A stretch of DNA of 64,000 nucleotides from Pseudomonas furukawaii (GTDB lineage Bacteria; Pseudomonadota; Gammaproteobacteria; Pseudomonadales; Pseudomonadaceae): assembly GCF_002355475.1 (NCBI RefSeq), contig NZ_AP014862.1, positions 3,906,001 through 3,970,000 of the forward strand. Direction: 5' to 3'. The position numbers were made by a program, and so were the translations under genes. Below the pieces are notes generated by a model. The model saw only the letters and a program-made list of their open reading frames with translations, was not told the DNA's origin and did not search any database. Position 1 is the stretch's first letter, and each line of letters starts with the position of its first letter. This document shows positions 8,506-16,876 of this stretch, one piece after another.

Positions 8506-9027
8506 ATGTCCATGAATCACGATTCGTCCCCGCTGGTCGGCACCCGCTGGGTGGAGGCCGGCCTCGCCACGTTCACCGCCGCCCTGGGGGGCCTGGTGAT
8601 GATCGGCAGCCACGCCAGCGGTATCGGCTGGAACGATACCGGCCCCGAGCCGGGCTACTTTCCCTTCCATGTAGGGCTTCTGATGAGCGCCGCCAGCCTG
8701 GCCACCCTGTTCCGGACGCTGCTGCGATGGCGCACCCTGGGCGAGGCCTTCGTCAGCCGCGCCGCGTTCCGCCAGGTGCTGGCGGTGTTCCTGCCCATCG
8801 TCCTCTACGTCGCCGTCATGCCCTTTACCGGCCTCTACCTGGCCTCGGTGGCCTTCATCGCCTGGTTCATGTGGCGCGACCGGCAGCGAGCCGAACCCTA
8901 TGGATGGCCGGCCATCCTCGCCGTCTCCGGCGGAGCGTCCCTGGCCAGCTACCTGGTCTTCGCGCTCTGGTTCAAGGTGCCGCTGCAGGCCGGCCCGCTG
9001 GCGCTGCTGGGAGGGTGGCTGCAATGA
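8506..9027 (+). CDS. tctB: Tripartite tricarboxylate transporter, small membrane subunit TctB
   Basis: A 173-residue inner-membrane protein with four to five hydrophobic segments (GLATFTAALGGLVMIGSHAS, LAVFLPIVLYVAVMPFTGLY and a C-terminal pair ending LLGGWLQ). The GPEPGYFPFHVGLLM motif between the first two helices is diagnostic of TctB. I start it at ATG 8506 because GAGGTG precedes it. The reading frame also runs upstream through the tctC stop, but without a good initiation site. The stop overlaps the tctA start (ATGA). Confidence 0.85.
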   Translation: MSMNHDSSPLVGTRWVEAGLATFTAALGGLVMIGSHASGIGWNDTGPEPGYFPFHVGLLMSAASLATLFRTLLRWRTLGEAFVSRAAFRQVLAVFLPIVLYVAVMPFTGLYLASVAFIAWFMWRDRQRAEPYGWPAILAVSGGASLASYLVFALWFKVPLQAGPLALLGGWLQ

Positions 9028-10547
9028 GTGAATTCGACTCCCTGTTGCAGGGCATGAACCTGATCCTCACCCCCGGCCATATCGGCCTGATGGTGGTCGG
9101 CGTGCTCCTTGGCATCCTGGTCGGCGTATTGCCCGGCCTCGGTGCGCCCAACGGCGTGGCGCTGCTGTTGCCGCTGACGTTCACCATGGAGCCGGTGTCG
9201 GCCATCATCCTGTTGTCCTGCATGTACTGGGGGGCGCTGTTCGGCGGTTCGATCACCTCGATCCTGTTCAACATCCCCGGCGAGCCGTCATCGGTGGCGA
9301 CCACCTTCGACGGCTACCCCATGGCCCGCCAGGGCAAGGCAGCCGAAGCCCTGACCGCCGCCTTCACCTCGGCCCTGCTGGGGGCGCTGGTGGGGGTGCT
9401 GCTGCTGACCTTCCTGTCCACCCGCCTCGCCGAGTTCGCCATGCGATTCAGTTCGCCGGAGTTCTTCGCCGTCTACCTGCTGGCCTTCTGCACCTTCATC
9501 GGCATGAGCAAGAACCCGCCCCTGAAGACGGTGGTGGCGATGATGATCGGCTTCGCCATGGCCGCCGTCGGCATGGACACGGTCTCCGGCGACCTGCGAC
9601 TGACCTTCGACCAGGGCTGGCTGCTGTCCGGCATCAGCTTCGAGGTGGCGGTGATCGGCCTCTTCGGTATCGGCGAAATCCTCTGCACGGTGGAGGAAGG
9701 CCTGGTGTTCCGTGGCGAGCGGGCGCGGATCACGCCCCGGGTGATTCTCCAGACCTGGGCCAGGCTGCCGCGCTTCTGGCTCAGCTGGCTGCGCAGCGCC
9801 CTGGTGGGCTGCTGGATGGGCATCACGCCTGGCGGCCCGACGGCGGCCTCGTTCATGAGCTACAGCCTGGCGCGGCGCTTCTCGAAGAACCGCGACAACT
9901 TCGGCAAGGGCGAGATCGAGGGTGTGATCGCCCCGGAAACCGCCGACCACGCCGCCGGTACCAGTGCCTTGCTGCCCATGCTGACCCTGGGGATTCCCGG
10001 CTCGGCGACCGCGGCCGTGATGCTGGGCGGCCTGATGATCTGGGGGCTGCACCCGGGGCCGACGCTGTTCGTCGAGCAGCACGACTTCGTCTGGGGCCTG
10101 ATCGCCAGCATGTACCTGGGCAATGTCGTCAGCCTGATCGTGGTACTGGCCACGGTGCCGCTGTTCGCCTCGATCCTGCGCATCCCCTTCTCGATCATCG
10201 CCCCGATCATCGTGATGGTCTGCGCCATCGGCGCCTACTCGGTGCATAACTCGATGTTCGATGTGGCGCTCATGCTGGGCTTCGGTGCCCTGGGCTACCT
10301 GTTCAAGAAGCTCGGTTACCCCATCGCGCCCCTGGTGCTGGCGGCCGTGCTGGGAGACAAGGCCGAGGACGCCTTCCGCCAGTCCATGCTGTTCTCCGGC
10401 GGCGAGCTGTCGATCTTCTGGTCCAACCCGCTGGTGGGCAGCCTCACCACCGCCGCATTGGTGATGCTGTTCTGGCCGGTGCTGGCACGGGGCGTCAGGG
10501 CGCTGGTCGGCGTGAAGCGCATCAAGGTGCAGCGCTCGGTGCCCTAA
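9024..10547 (+). CDS. tctA: Tripartite tricarboxylate transporter, large permease TctA
   Basis: A 507-residue inner-membrane permease with 11-12 hydrophobic segments. Hallmarks of TctA are LVGVLPGLGAPNGVALLLPLT near residue 35, YWGALFGGSITSILFNIPGEP, the second-repeat copy GVIAPETADHAAGTSALLPM, and LTLGIPGSATAAVMLGG. The start ATG overlaps the tctB stop, giving translational coupling. It completes the sodium- or proton-coupled uptake system. Just after its stop there is a pair of REP doublets before the LysR gene. Confidence 0.92.
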   Translation: MSEFDSLLQGMNLILTPGHIGLMVVGVLLGILVGVLPGLGAPNGVALLLPLTFTMEPVSAIILLSCMYWGALFGGSITSILFNIPGEPSSVATTFDGYPMARQGKAAEALTAAFTSALLGALVGVLLLTFLSTRLAEFAMRFSSPEFFAVYLLAFCTFIGMSKNPPLKTVVAMMIGFAMAAVGMDTVSGDLRLTFDQGWLLSGISFEVAVIGLFGIGEILCTVEEGLVFRGERARITPRVILQTWARLPRFWLSWLRSALVGCWMGITPGGPTAASFMSYSLARRFSKNRDNFGKGEIEGVIAPETADHAAGTSALLPMLTLGIPGSATAAVMLGGLMIWGLHPGPTLFVEQHDFVWGLIASMYLGNVVSLIVVLATVPLFASILRIPFSIIAPIIVMVCAIGAYSVHNSMFDVALMLGFGALGYLFKKLGYPIAPLVLAAVLGDKAEDAFRQSMLFSGGELSIFWSNPLVGSLTTAALVMLFWPVLARGVRALVGVKRIKVQRSVP

Positions 10548-10558
10548 GCCGCCATCTC

Positions 10559-10703
10559 GTAGGAGCGGGCTCGCCCGCGAACAATTCCGCACCATTCGCC
10601 GGCAAGCCGGCTCCTACGACAGCCGCACCCGCGCCAAATCGCCGTAGGAGCGGGCTCGCCCGCGAACAATTCCGCGCCGTTCGCCGGCAAGCCGGCTCCT
10701 ACG
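10559..10703. repeat. Two tandem REP doublets
   Basis: Two near-identical 60-bp doublets, 10559-10618 and 10644-10703, each read GTAGGAGCGGGCTCGCCCGC, a short spacer AACAATTCCGC, then TTCGCCGGCAAGCCGGCTCC and TACG. The 85-bp period matches the large array at 6841. They sit between the tctA stop and the LysR gene and may stabilise the tct mRNA end. Confidence 0.88.
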
Positions 10704-10766
10704 CCCGCTGGCAAGCCTGGGCATTTCTTGTCAGGCTTGCCACTTCCTGACTGTCGAGCCCCGTCC

Positions 10767-11711
10767 ATGTCGCGCATTCCCGAAGCCGCCCTCATCCACA
10801 GCCGCCTGCGCCTGCGGCAACTGCGTCTGATGCTTGCCCTGGAGGAGTTCGGCTCGCTGCGCCGCGCGGCGGATGAGATCGGCATGACCCAACCGGCGGC
10901 CACCAAGATGCTGCACGAAGCCGAGGGCCTGCTCGGCGTCGAGCTGTTCGAACGCCTCCCCCGAGGCATGCGCGCCACGCCGTTCGGCGAGACGGTGATC
11001 TACTACGCGCGGATGGTCTTCGCCGAGCTCTCCGGCATGCGCGAGGAGCTGGCTGCCCTGGAGTCCGGCAACCTCGGCCGGGTGACGGTGGGCGCCATCC
11101 CGGCGCTGGCCTCGGGCCTTCTGACCCGCACGATCGCCACCTTGAAGAAGAGCCACCCGCGCCTGTCCATGAGCATCCAGGTGGACACCAGCGACGTGCT
11201 GGTCCAGGCCCTGCAGCAGGACCAGCTGGACGTGGTGCTGGGGCGCATTCCTACTGGCGCGCGAGCCGACGACCTGTTGTTCGACAGCCTGGGCGAAGAA
11301 GAGCTCTGTGTGATCGCCGGCGCACAGAACCCCGTGGCCAGCGCGACGAACCTGACCTGGACCGAGCTGCAAGGCATGACCTGGGTGCTGCAGCAACACC
11401 CCAGCCCAATGCGCGCCATCGTCAACCAGGCCTTCCACAATGCGCGGGTGGACATTCCCAGCAGCATCGTCGAGACCACCTCCATCATGACCCTGCTGTC
11501 CCTGCTCCAGCAGACCGACATGATCGGCGTGACCCCGCGCTCGGTGGTGGAGGACTACCCCGGTCGCCACCTGCTGGCGATGCTGCCCATCACCTTCGAA
11601 CCGCGCCTGCCGCCCTTCGGCCTGATCACCCGTCGCCACCGCATCAAGTCGTCGGCCATGCAGGCCTTCATCAGCGCCGTGAAAGCCGAGCAGGCACTCG
11701 CCGCCAACTGA
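10767..11711 (+). CDS. LysR-family transcriptional regulator
   Basis: A 314-residue regulator. The N-terminal winged helix-turn-helix (about residues 12-70) contains LRLRQLRLMLALEEFGSLRRAADEIGMTQPAATKMLHEAEGLLGVELF in sections, with RLPRGMRATPFGE ending the motif. The rest is a periplasmic-binding-protein-like effector domain (VTVGAIPALASGLLTRTI; DVVLGRIPTG). No strong ribosome site is visible before ATG 10767; it is the first methionine that gives a normal family N-terminus. It follows the tct operon in the same direction across the REP pair and probably controls it, sensing the imported carboxylate. Confidence 0.88.
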   Translation: MSRIPEAALIHSRLRLRQLRLMLALEEFGSLRRAADEIGMTQPAATKMLHEAEGLLGVELFERLPRGMRATPFGETVIYYARMVFAELSGMREELAALESGNLGRVTVGAIPALASGLLTRTIATLKKSHPRLSMSIQVDTSDVLVQALQQDQLDVVLGRIPTGARADDLLFDSLGEEELCVIAGAQNPVASATNLTWTELQGMTWVLQQHPSPMRAIVNQAFHNARVDIPSSIVETTSIMTLLSLLQQTDMIGVTPRSVVEDYPGRHLLAMLPITFEPRLPPFGLITRRHRIKSSAMQAFISAVKAEQALAAN

Positions 11712-11788
11712 TCGTCCGCAACGGCTCGCACGACCCGCAGCGTTAAATTACAATCGAAATATCAACTCTTGCGAACGAGGCCCGCGAC

Positions 11789-12358
11789 ATGCGCTATCCC
11801 GAAGACCACAAGGCCGAGACCCACAAACGCATCGTGGCCGAAGCGGCCCGCCGCTTCCGCGCCGACGGTATCGACGCCACCGGCCTGCAGCCGCTGATGA
11901 AAGCCCTCGGCCTGACCCACGGCGGTTTCTACGCCCACTTCAAATCCAAGGACGCCCTCGTCGAGGAGGCCCTGCAGGCTGCGGCGGACAACGCAAGCGC
12001 CCATTGGGACAAGGCCTTCGGCAAGGAACAGCCGCTGAAGGCCTTCTTCGAGCGCTACCTGTCTCCCGAACACCGCGCCCACCCGGAGCAGGGCTGCCCC
12101 CTGCCCACCATGTCCGCCGAGCTGGGCCAGCGCGGCCATGCGAGCCCCATCACCGACAGCGTCCTCAACAGCCTGCTGTCGCGCCTGGAGAAGGCCACCG
12201 GCAACCCTGAACAGAGCCTGGCCATGGTCTCCACCCTGGTGGGTGCGCTGACCCTGTCGCGGAGCGTGGCCAGCGAAGCGCTGTCCGATCGCATCCTCGA
12301 CAGCGCCCGCCAGACCCTCATCGCCCAGGTGGAAGCCGCCGAAGCGTCCCGCAGCTGA
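11789..12358 (+). CDS. TetR-family transcriptional regulator
   Basis: A 189-residue repressor-type protein. The helix-turn-helix spans about residues 10-55, with HKRIVAEAARRFRADGIDATGLQPLMKALG and LTHGGFYAHFKSKDALVEEAL. The C-terminal ligand domain carries GCPLPTMSAELGQ, the Cys-containing stretch seen in the AcrR/NemR-like group that often senses electrophiles or small hydrophobic ligands. CGAGG precedes ATG 11789. It stands alone between the LysR gene and putA, so its target is unclear; it may be autoregulated from the 77-nt spacer upstream. Confidence 0.85.
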   Translation: MRYPEDHKAETHKRIVAEAARRFRADGIDATGLQPLMKALGLTHGGFYAHFKSKDALVEEALQAAADNASAHWDKAFGKEQPLKAFFERYLSPEHRAHPEQGCPLPTMSAELGQRGHASPITDSVLNSLLSRLEKATGNPEQSLAMVSTLVGALTLSRSVASEALSDRILDSARQTLIAQVEAAEASRS

Positions 12359-12441
12359 CACCACCATCCGTCGCCAACCCGCTCGCGCCCTCGGCTTTCG
12401 CCGGGGGCCGCCTATGCTTTCCCCAAGGAGCGGGCATCGGC

Positions 12442-12457
12442 TGCAACCCAGGTTGCA
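12442..12457. promoter_or_regulatory. Inverted GTTGCA pair, candidate distal PutA operator
   Basis: TGCAACC and GGTTGCA form an inverted repeat separated by 2 nt, about 220 nt ahead of the putA start. GTTGCA is the half-site reported for the PutA ribbon-helix-helix domain in E. coli. With the copies at 12591 and 12601 it makes four half-sites in the 317-nt gap between the TetR gene and putA. Nothing else gene-like is visible there. Confidence 0.55.
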
Positions 12458-12590
12458 CCCCCGCAATCCGCCCCCGTAAACCTCGATCGAATGCCCGGAA
12501 AGACACGCGTGCGCGGGATCGAGGCGCAACCTTCCATCGCCCTGACGTCGACCTTTTGTCCGGAGTTTCACGGCAAGCGCACCTCCAATG

Positions 12591-12630
12591 GTTGCACCCG
12601 GTTGCACCCCTTGTAGGACATCGCTACTCT
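12591..12630 (+). promoter_or_regulatory. putA promoter with tandem GTTGCA operator sites
   Basis: GTTGCACCC occurs twice in direct orientation, at 12591 and 12601, exactly 10 bp (about one helical turn) apart. The second copy contains TTGCAC (12602-12607), which serves as a -35 box. TACTCT at 12625-12630 is a -10 box at 17-bp spacing. The start codon is 45 nt further on. Binding of PutA to these sites would occlude the -35 box, the expected mode of autorepression. Confidence 0.6.
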
Positions 12631-12675
12631 TTGCGCCGCACTTGCCGTGGAGCACGGCTGATAAGAGGACAAGAA

Positions 12676-15600
12676 ATGGCTACGAGCACTACCCTTGGCG
12701 TGAAACTGGACGAAGCGACCCGCGACCGTCTCAAGGAAGCTGCGCGCAGGATCGAGCGCACCCCGCACTGGCTGATCAAGCAAGCGATCTTCAGCTACCT
12801 CGAGGCCCTGGAGAGCGGCATGACCCTGCCGGAACTGCAAGGTATCGCCCAGCGTCTCGCCGAAGGTGACCACGACGCGCTCGAAGCCCTGCCCGAAACC
12901 ACGCACCAGCCGTTCCTCGAATTCGCCGAAAGCATCCTGCCGCAGTCGGTGCTGCGCGCCGCCATCACCGCCGCCTACCGCCGCCCCGAGCAGGAAGCCG
13001 TGCCCATGCTGCTGGAGCAGGCCCGCCTGCCCGCCGAGATGGCCGACGCCGCCTACAAGCTGGCCTATGGCATCGCCGAAAAACTGCGCAACCAGAAGAG
13101 CGCCGGCGGTCGTGCCGGCATCGTCCAGGGCCTGCTGCAGGAGTTCTCCCTGTCCTCCCAGGAAGGCGTGGCGCTGATGTGCCTGGCCGAAGCCCTGTTG
13201 CGCATCCCGGACAAGGGCACCCGCGACGCCCTGATCCGCGACAAGATCAGCACCGGCAACTGGCAGCAGCACCTGGGCCAGAGCCCGTCCATGTTCGTCA
13301 ACGCCGCGTCCTGGGGCCTGCTGATCACCGGCAAGCTGGTGTCCACCCATAACGAAACCGGCCTGTCCAGCTCGCTGAACCGCATCATCGCCAAGAGCGG
13401 CGAGCCGGTGATCCGCAAGGGCGTGGACATGGCCATGCGCCTGATGGGCGAGCAGTTCGTCACCGGCGAGACCATCGCCGAGGCCCTGGCCAACGCCACC
13501 AACTTCGAAGCCAAGGGCTTCCGCTACTCCTACGACATGCTCGGCGAAGCCGCGCTGACCGAGGAAGACGCCCAGCGTTACTACGCCTCCTACGAGCAGG
13601 CCATCCACGCCATCGGCAAGGCCTCCCACGGCCGCGGCATCTACGAGGGCCCGGGCATCTCCATCAAGCTCTCCGCCCTGCACCCGCGCTACAGCCGCGC
13701 CCAGTACGAGCGCATGATGGGCGAGCTGTACCCGCGCCTGCTGTCGCTGACCCTGCTGGCCAAGAGCTACGACATCGGCCTGAACATCGACGCCGAAGAA
13801 GCCGACCGCCTGGAAATCTCCCTCGACCTGCTGGAGCGCCTCTGCTTCGAGCCGTCGCTCAAGGGCTGGAACGGCATCGGTTTCGTCATCCAGGCCTACC
13901 AGAAGCGCTGCCCCTACGTGATCGACTACGTGATCGACCTGGCGCGCCGCAGCAACCATCGCCTGATGATCCGCCTGGTGAAAGGCGCCTACTGGGACAG
14001 CGAGATCAAGCGCGCCCAGGTGGACGGCCTGGAAGGCTTCCCGGTCTACAGCCGCAAGGTCTACACCGACATTTCCTACATCGCCTGCGCCCGCAAGCTG
14101 CTGGGCGTACCGGACGCCATCTACCCGCAGTTCGCCACCCACAACGCCCACACCCTGTCGGCCATCTACCAGATCGCCGGGCAGAACTACTACCCGGGCC
14201 AGTACGAGTTCCAGTGCCTGCACGGCATGGGCGAGCCGCTGTACGAGCAGGTCGTGGGCAAGGTCGCCGACGGCAAGCTGAACCGTCCGTGCCGCATCTA
14301 CGCCCCGGTGGGCACCCATGAAACCCTGCTGGCCTACCTGGTACGCCGCCTGCTGGAAAACGGCGCCAACACCTCCTTCGTCAACCGCATCGCCGACCAC
14401 AGCATCTCCATCAAGGAACTGGTGGAAGACCCGGTCGCCAGCGCCGAAGCCCTGGCCGCCGTGGAAGGCGCCCTGGGCCTGCCGCACCCGCGCATTCCCC
14501 AGCCCAAGGCCCTGTATGGCGAGGCCCGGGTGAACTCCAGCGGCATCGACATGGCCAACGAGCACCGCCTGGCCTCGCTGTCCAGCGCCCTGCTGAGCTC
14601 CGGCCACGCCGACTGGCGCGCCCGGCCGATGCTCGGCTGCCCGGTCAGCGAAGGCGCCAGCGAGCCCGTGCTCAACCCGGCCGATCACCGCGATGTCGTG
14701 GGCCACGTGCAGAACGCCTCCACCGCCGACGTGGGCAACGCCGTGCTGGCCTCCATCACCGCCGCCCCGATCTGGCAATCCACCCCGCCGGTGGAGCGCG
14801 CCGCCGCCCTGGATCGCGCCGCCGACCTGATGGAAGCCGATATCCAGCCGCTGATGGGCCTGCTGGTCCGTGAAGCCGGCAAGACCTTCGCCAACGCCAT
14901 CGCCGAAGTGCGCGAGGCCGTGGACTTCCTGCGCTACTACGCCGCCCAGGCACGCCACGATTTCGCCAACGACAGCCATCGCCCGCTGGGCCCGGTGGTC
15001 TGCATCAGCCCCTGGAACTTCCCCCTGGCGATCTTCACCGGCCAGGTGGCCGCAGCCCTGGCGGCCGGCAACACCGTGCTGGCCAAGCCCGCCGAGCAGA
15101 CTCCGCTGATCGCCGCCCAGGCCGTGCGCCTGCTGCTCCAGGCCGGCATTCCGGAAGGCGTGGTCCAGCTGCTGCCGGGCCTCGGCCACACCGTGGGCGC
15201 CGCCCTGGTGGGCGACGAGCGCGTGAAAGGCGTGATGTTCACCGGCTCCACCGAGGTCGCCGGCATCCTGGCCCGCAATGTCGCCGGCCGCCTGGACGCC
15301 CAGGGCCGCCCGATCCCGCTGATCGCCGAAACCGGCGGCCAGAACGCCATGATCGTCGACTCCTCGGCCCTGGCCGAGCAGGTGGTGACCGACGTCATCG
15401 CCTCCGCCTTCGACAGCGCCGGCCAGCGCTGCTCCGCCCTGCGCGTGCTCTGCGTGCAGGAGGACGTGGCCGACCGCGTGGTGGAAATGCTCAAGGGCGC
15501 CATGGCCGAATGCCGCATCGGCAACCCCGAGCACCTGAACGTGGACATCGGCCCGGTGATCGACGCCGAAGCCAAGGGCAACATCGACAAGCACATCCAG

Positions 15601-16653
15601 GCCATGCGCGCCAAAGGCCGCAGCGTGTTCCAGATCGCCCGCGCCGACGGCGACGTGATGCAGCGCGGCACCTTCGTGATGCCGACGCTGATCGAGCTGG
15701 ACAGCCTGGCGGACCTGGAACGCGAGATCTTCGGCCCCGTCCTGCACCTGCTGCGCTTCAAGCGTGAAGAGCTGGACGACCTGATGGACCAGATCAACGC
15801 CACCGGCTACGGCCTGACCCTGGGCGTTCACACCCGCATCGACGAAACCATCGCCAAGGTGGTGGACAAGGCCCACGCCGGCAACCTCTACGTCAACCGC
15901 AACATGGTGGGCGCGGTGGTGGGCGTGCAGCCCTTCGGCGGCGAAGGCCTGTCCGGCACCGGCCCGAAAGCCGGTGGCCCGCTGTACATGTACCGGCTGC
16001 TGGCCACCCGCCCGAGCGATGCCGTCTCCCGCACCTTCCAGCGCCTGGACGGCGCCCAGGTGCCCGACAGCCTGCAGCGCACCGCTCTGCAGGAGCGCCA
16101 GGGCAAGCCCCTGGAGGCCCTCAAGGCCTGGGCCGCGAAGAACGGCAAGGACAACCTCGCCAGCCTTTGCGACAGCTTCGCCGCGCTGTCCCAGAGCGGC
16201 CTGAGCCGCGTGCTGCCCGGCCCGACCGGCGAGCGCAACACCTACGTGCTGCTGCCCCGCGACACCGTGCTCTGCCTGGCCGACGACGAAGCCGACCTGC
16301 TCACCCAACTGGCCGCCACCCTGGCCGTGGGCAGCAGCGCGCTCTGGGCCACCAGCGACCTGACCGGCAAGCTGCGCGGCGCCCTGCCGAAGGCCGTGCA
16401 GGCCCGCATCACCCTGGTCGCCGACTGGACCCAGGCCGACGTCGGCTTCGACGCCGTGCTGCACCATGGTGATTCCGATCAGCTGCGCGGCGTCTGCCAA
16501 CAGATGGCGGCGCGCAAAGGCCCGATCGTCGGCGTCCAGGGCCTGTCCCAGGGCGAGACGGCGATTCCGCTGGAACGCCTGCTCATCGAGCGCGCCATCA
16601 GCGTCAACACCGCGGCGGCCGGCGGTAACGCCAGCCTGATGACCATCGGTTGA
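12676..16653 (+). CDS. putA: Trifunctional PutA: proline dehydrogenase, P5C dehydrogenase and DNA-binding repressor
   Basis: A 1325-residue protein, the usual size for trifunctional PutA. Residues 1-48 form a ribbon-helix-helix DNA-binding domain (TTLGVKLDEATRDRLKEAAR). The FAD proline dehydrogenase barrel follows (YSYDMLGEAA near residue 283; GISIKLSALHPRY). The second half is an NAD-dependent glutamate-semialdehyde dehydrogenase with FTGSTEVAG, LIAETGGQNAMIVDSSA and catalytic Cys near residue 919 in DSAGQRCSALR. It converts proline to glutamate at the membrane. AGAGGA precedes ATG 12676. No putP is adjacent. Promoter architecture suggests autorepression when proline is absent. Confidence 0.97.
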   Translation: MATSTTLGVKLDEATRDRLKEAARRIERTPHWLIKQAIFSYLEALESGMTLPELQGIAQRLAEGDHDALEALPETTHQPFLEFAESILPQSVLRAAITAAYRRPEQEAVPMLLEQARLPAEMADAAYKLAYGIAEKLRNQKSAGGRAGIVQGLLQEFSLSSQEGVALMCLAEALLRIPDKGTRDALIRDKISTGNWQQHLGQSPSMFVNAASWGLLITGKLVSTHNETGLSSSLNRIIAKSGEPVIRKGVDMAMRLMGEQFVTGETIAEALANATNFEAKGFRYSYDMLGEAALTEEDAQRYYASYEQAIHAIGKASHGRGIYEGPGISIKLSALHPRYSRAQYERMMGELYPRLLSLTLLAKSYDIGLNIDAEEADRLEISLDLLERLCFEPSLKGWNGIGFVIQAYQKRCPYVIDYVIDLARRSNHRLMIRLVKGAYWDSEIKRAQVDGLEGFPVYSRKVYTDISYIACARKLLGVPDAIYPQFATHNAHTLSAIYQIAGQNYYPGQYEFQCLHGMGEPLYEQVVGKVADGKLNRPCRIYAPVGTHETLLAYLVRRLLENGANTSFVNRIADHSISIKELVEDPVASAEALAAVEGALGLPHPRIPQPKALYGEARVNSSGIDMANEHRLASLSSALLSSGHADWRARPMLGCPVSEGASEPVLNPADHRDVVGHVQNASTADVGNAVLASITAAPIWQSTPPVERAAALDRAADLMEADIQPLMGLLVREAGKTFANAIAEVREAVDFLRYYAAQARHDFANDSHRPLGPVVCISPWNFPLAIFTGQVAAALAAGNTVLAKPAEQTPLIAAQAVRLLLQAGIPEGVVQLLPGLGHTVGAALVGDERVKGVMFTGSTEVAGILARNVAGRLDAQGRPIPLIAETGGQNAMIVDSSALAEQVVTDVIASAFDSAGQRCSALRVLCVQEDVADRVVEMLKGAMAECRIGNPEHLNVDIGPVIDAEAKGNIDKHIQAMRAKGRSVFQIARADGDVMQRGTFVMPTLIELDSLADLEREIFGPVLHLLRFKREELDDLMDQINATGYGLTLGVHTRIDETIAKVVDKAHAGNLYVNRNMVGAVVGVQPFGGEGLSGTGPKAGGPLYMYRLLATRPSDAVSRTFQRLDGAQVPDSLQRTALQERQGKPLEALKAWAAKNGKDNLASLCDSFAALSQSGLSRVLPGPTGERNTYVLLPRDTVLCLADDEADLLTQLAATLAVGSSALWATSDLTGKLRGALPKAVQARITLVADWTQADVGFDAVLHHGDSDQLRGVCQQMAARKGPIVGVQGLSQGETAIPLERLLIERAISVNTAAAGGNASLMTIG

Positions 16654-16810
16654 TACCCGCCGCGCTCCGGCGCGGCACCGCTCCACCCGGCCTCCGCCCA
16701 CAAGGTGCAGGCCGGTCGCTACAGCGGAGGCCTGGCCTCCAGGTGGACCGCCTTACCGGGCGGCTCCGCCCACTCTCTTCGACGGTTGGCCGTCATTCAC
16801 TGACGGCAAA

Positions 16811-16844
16811 GGGGGCACGCCACAAGCGTGCCCCCTTCTTTTTT
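16811..16844 (+). terminator. Strong intrinsic terminator after putA
   Basis: GGGGGCACGC and GCGTGCCCCC form a perfect 10-bp stem with a 5-nt loop (16811-16835), followed by TTCTTTTTT. It lies between the convergent putA and acyl-CoA dehydrogenase genes. The stem may also act on the minus strand, where only a short TTT follows. Confidence 0.9.
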
Positions 16845-16876
16845 CAGGGCGCCACAACGAGGCGATGGGGCCCGCG

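Noticed and set aside
12568-16701. A 1377-codon open frame on the minus strand opposite putA
   Set aside because: It is the antisense shadow of a high-GC gene. Its product is rich in Gly, His, Gln and Val with no recognisable domain, and putA on the plus strand is certain.
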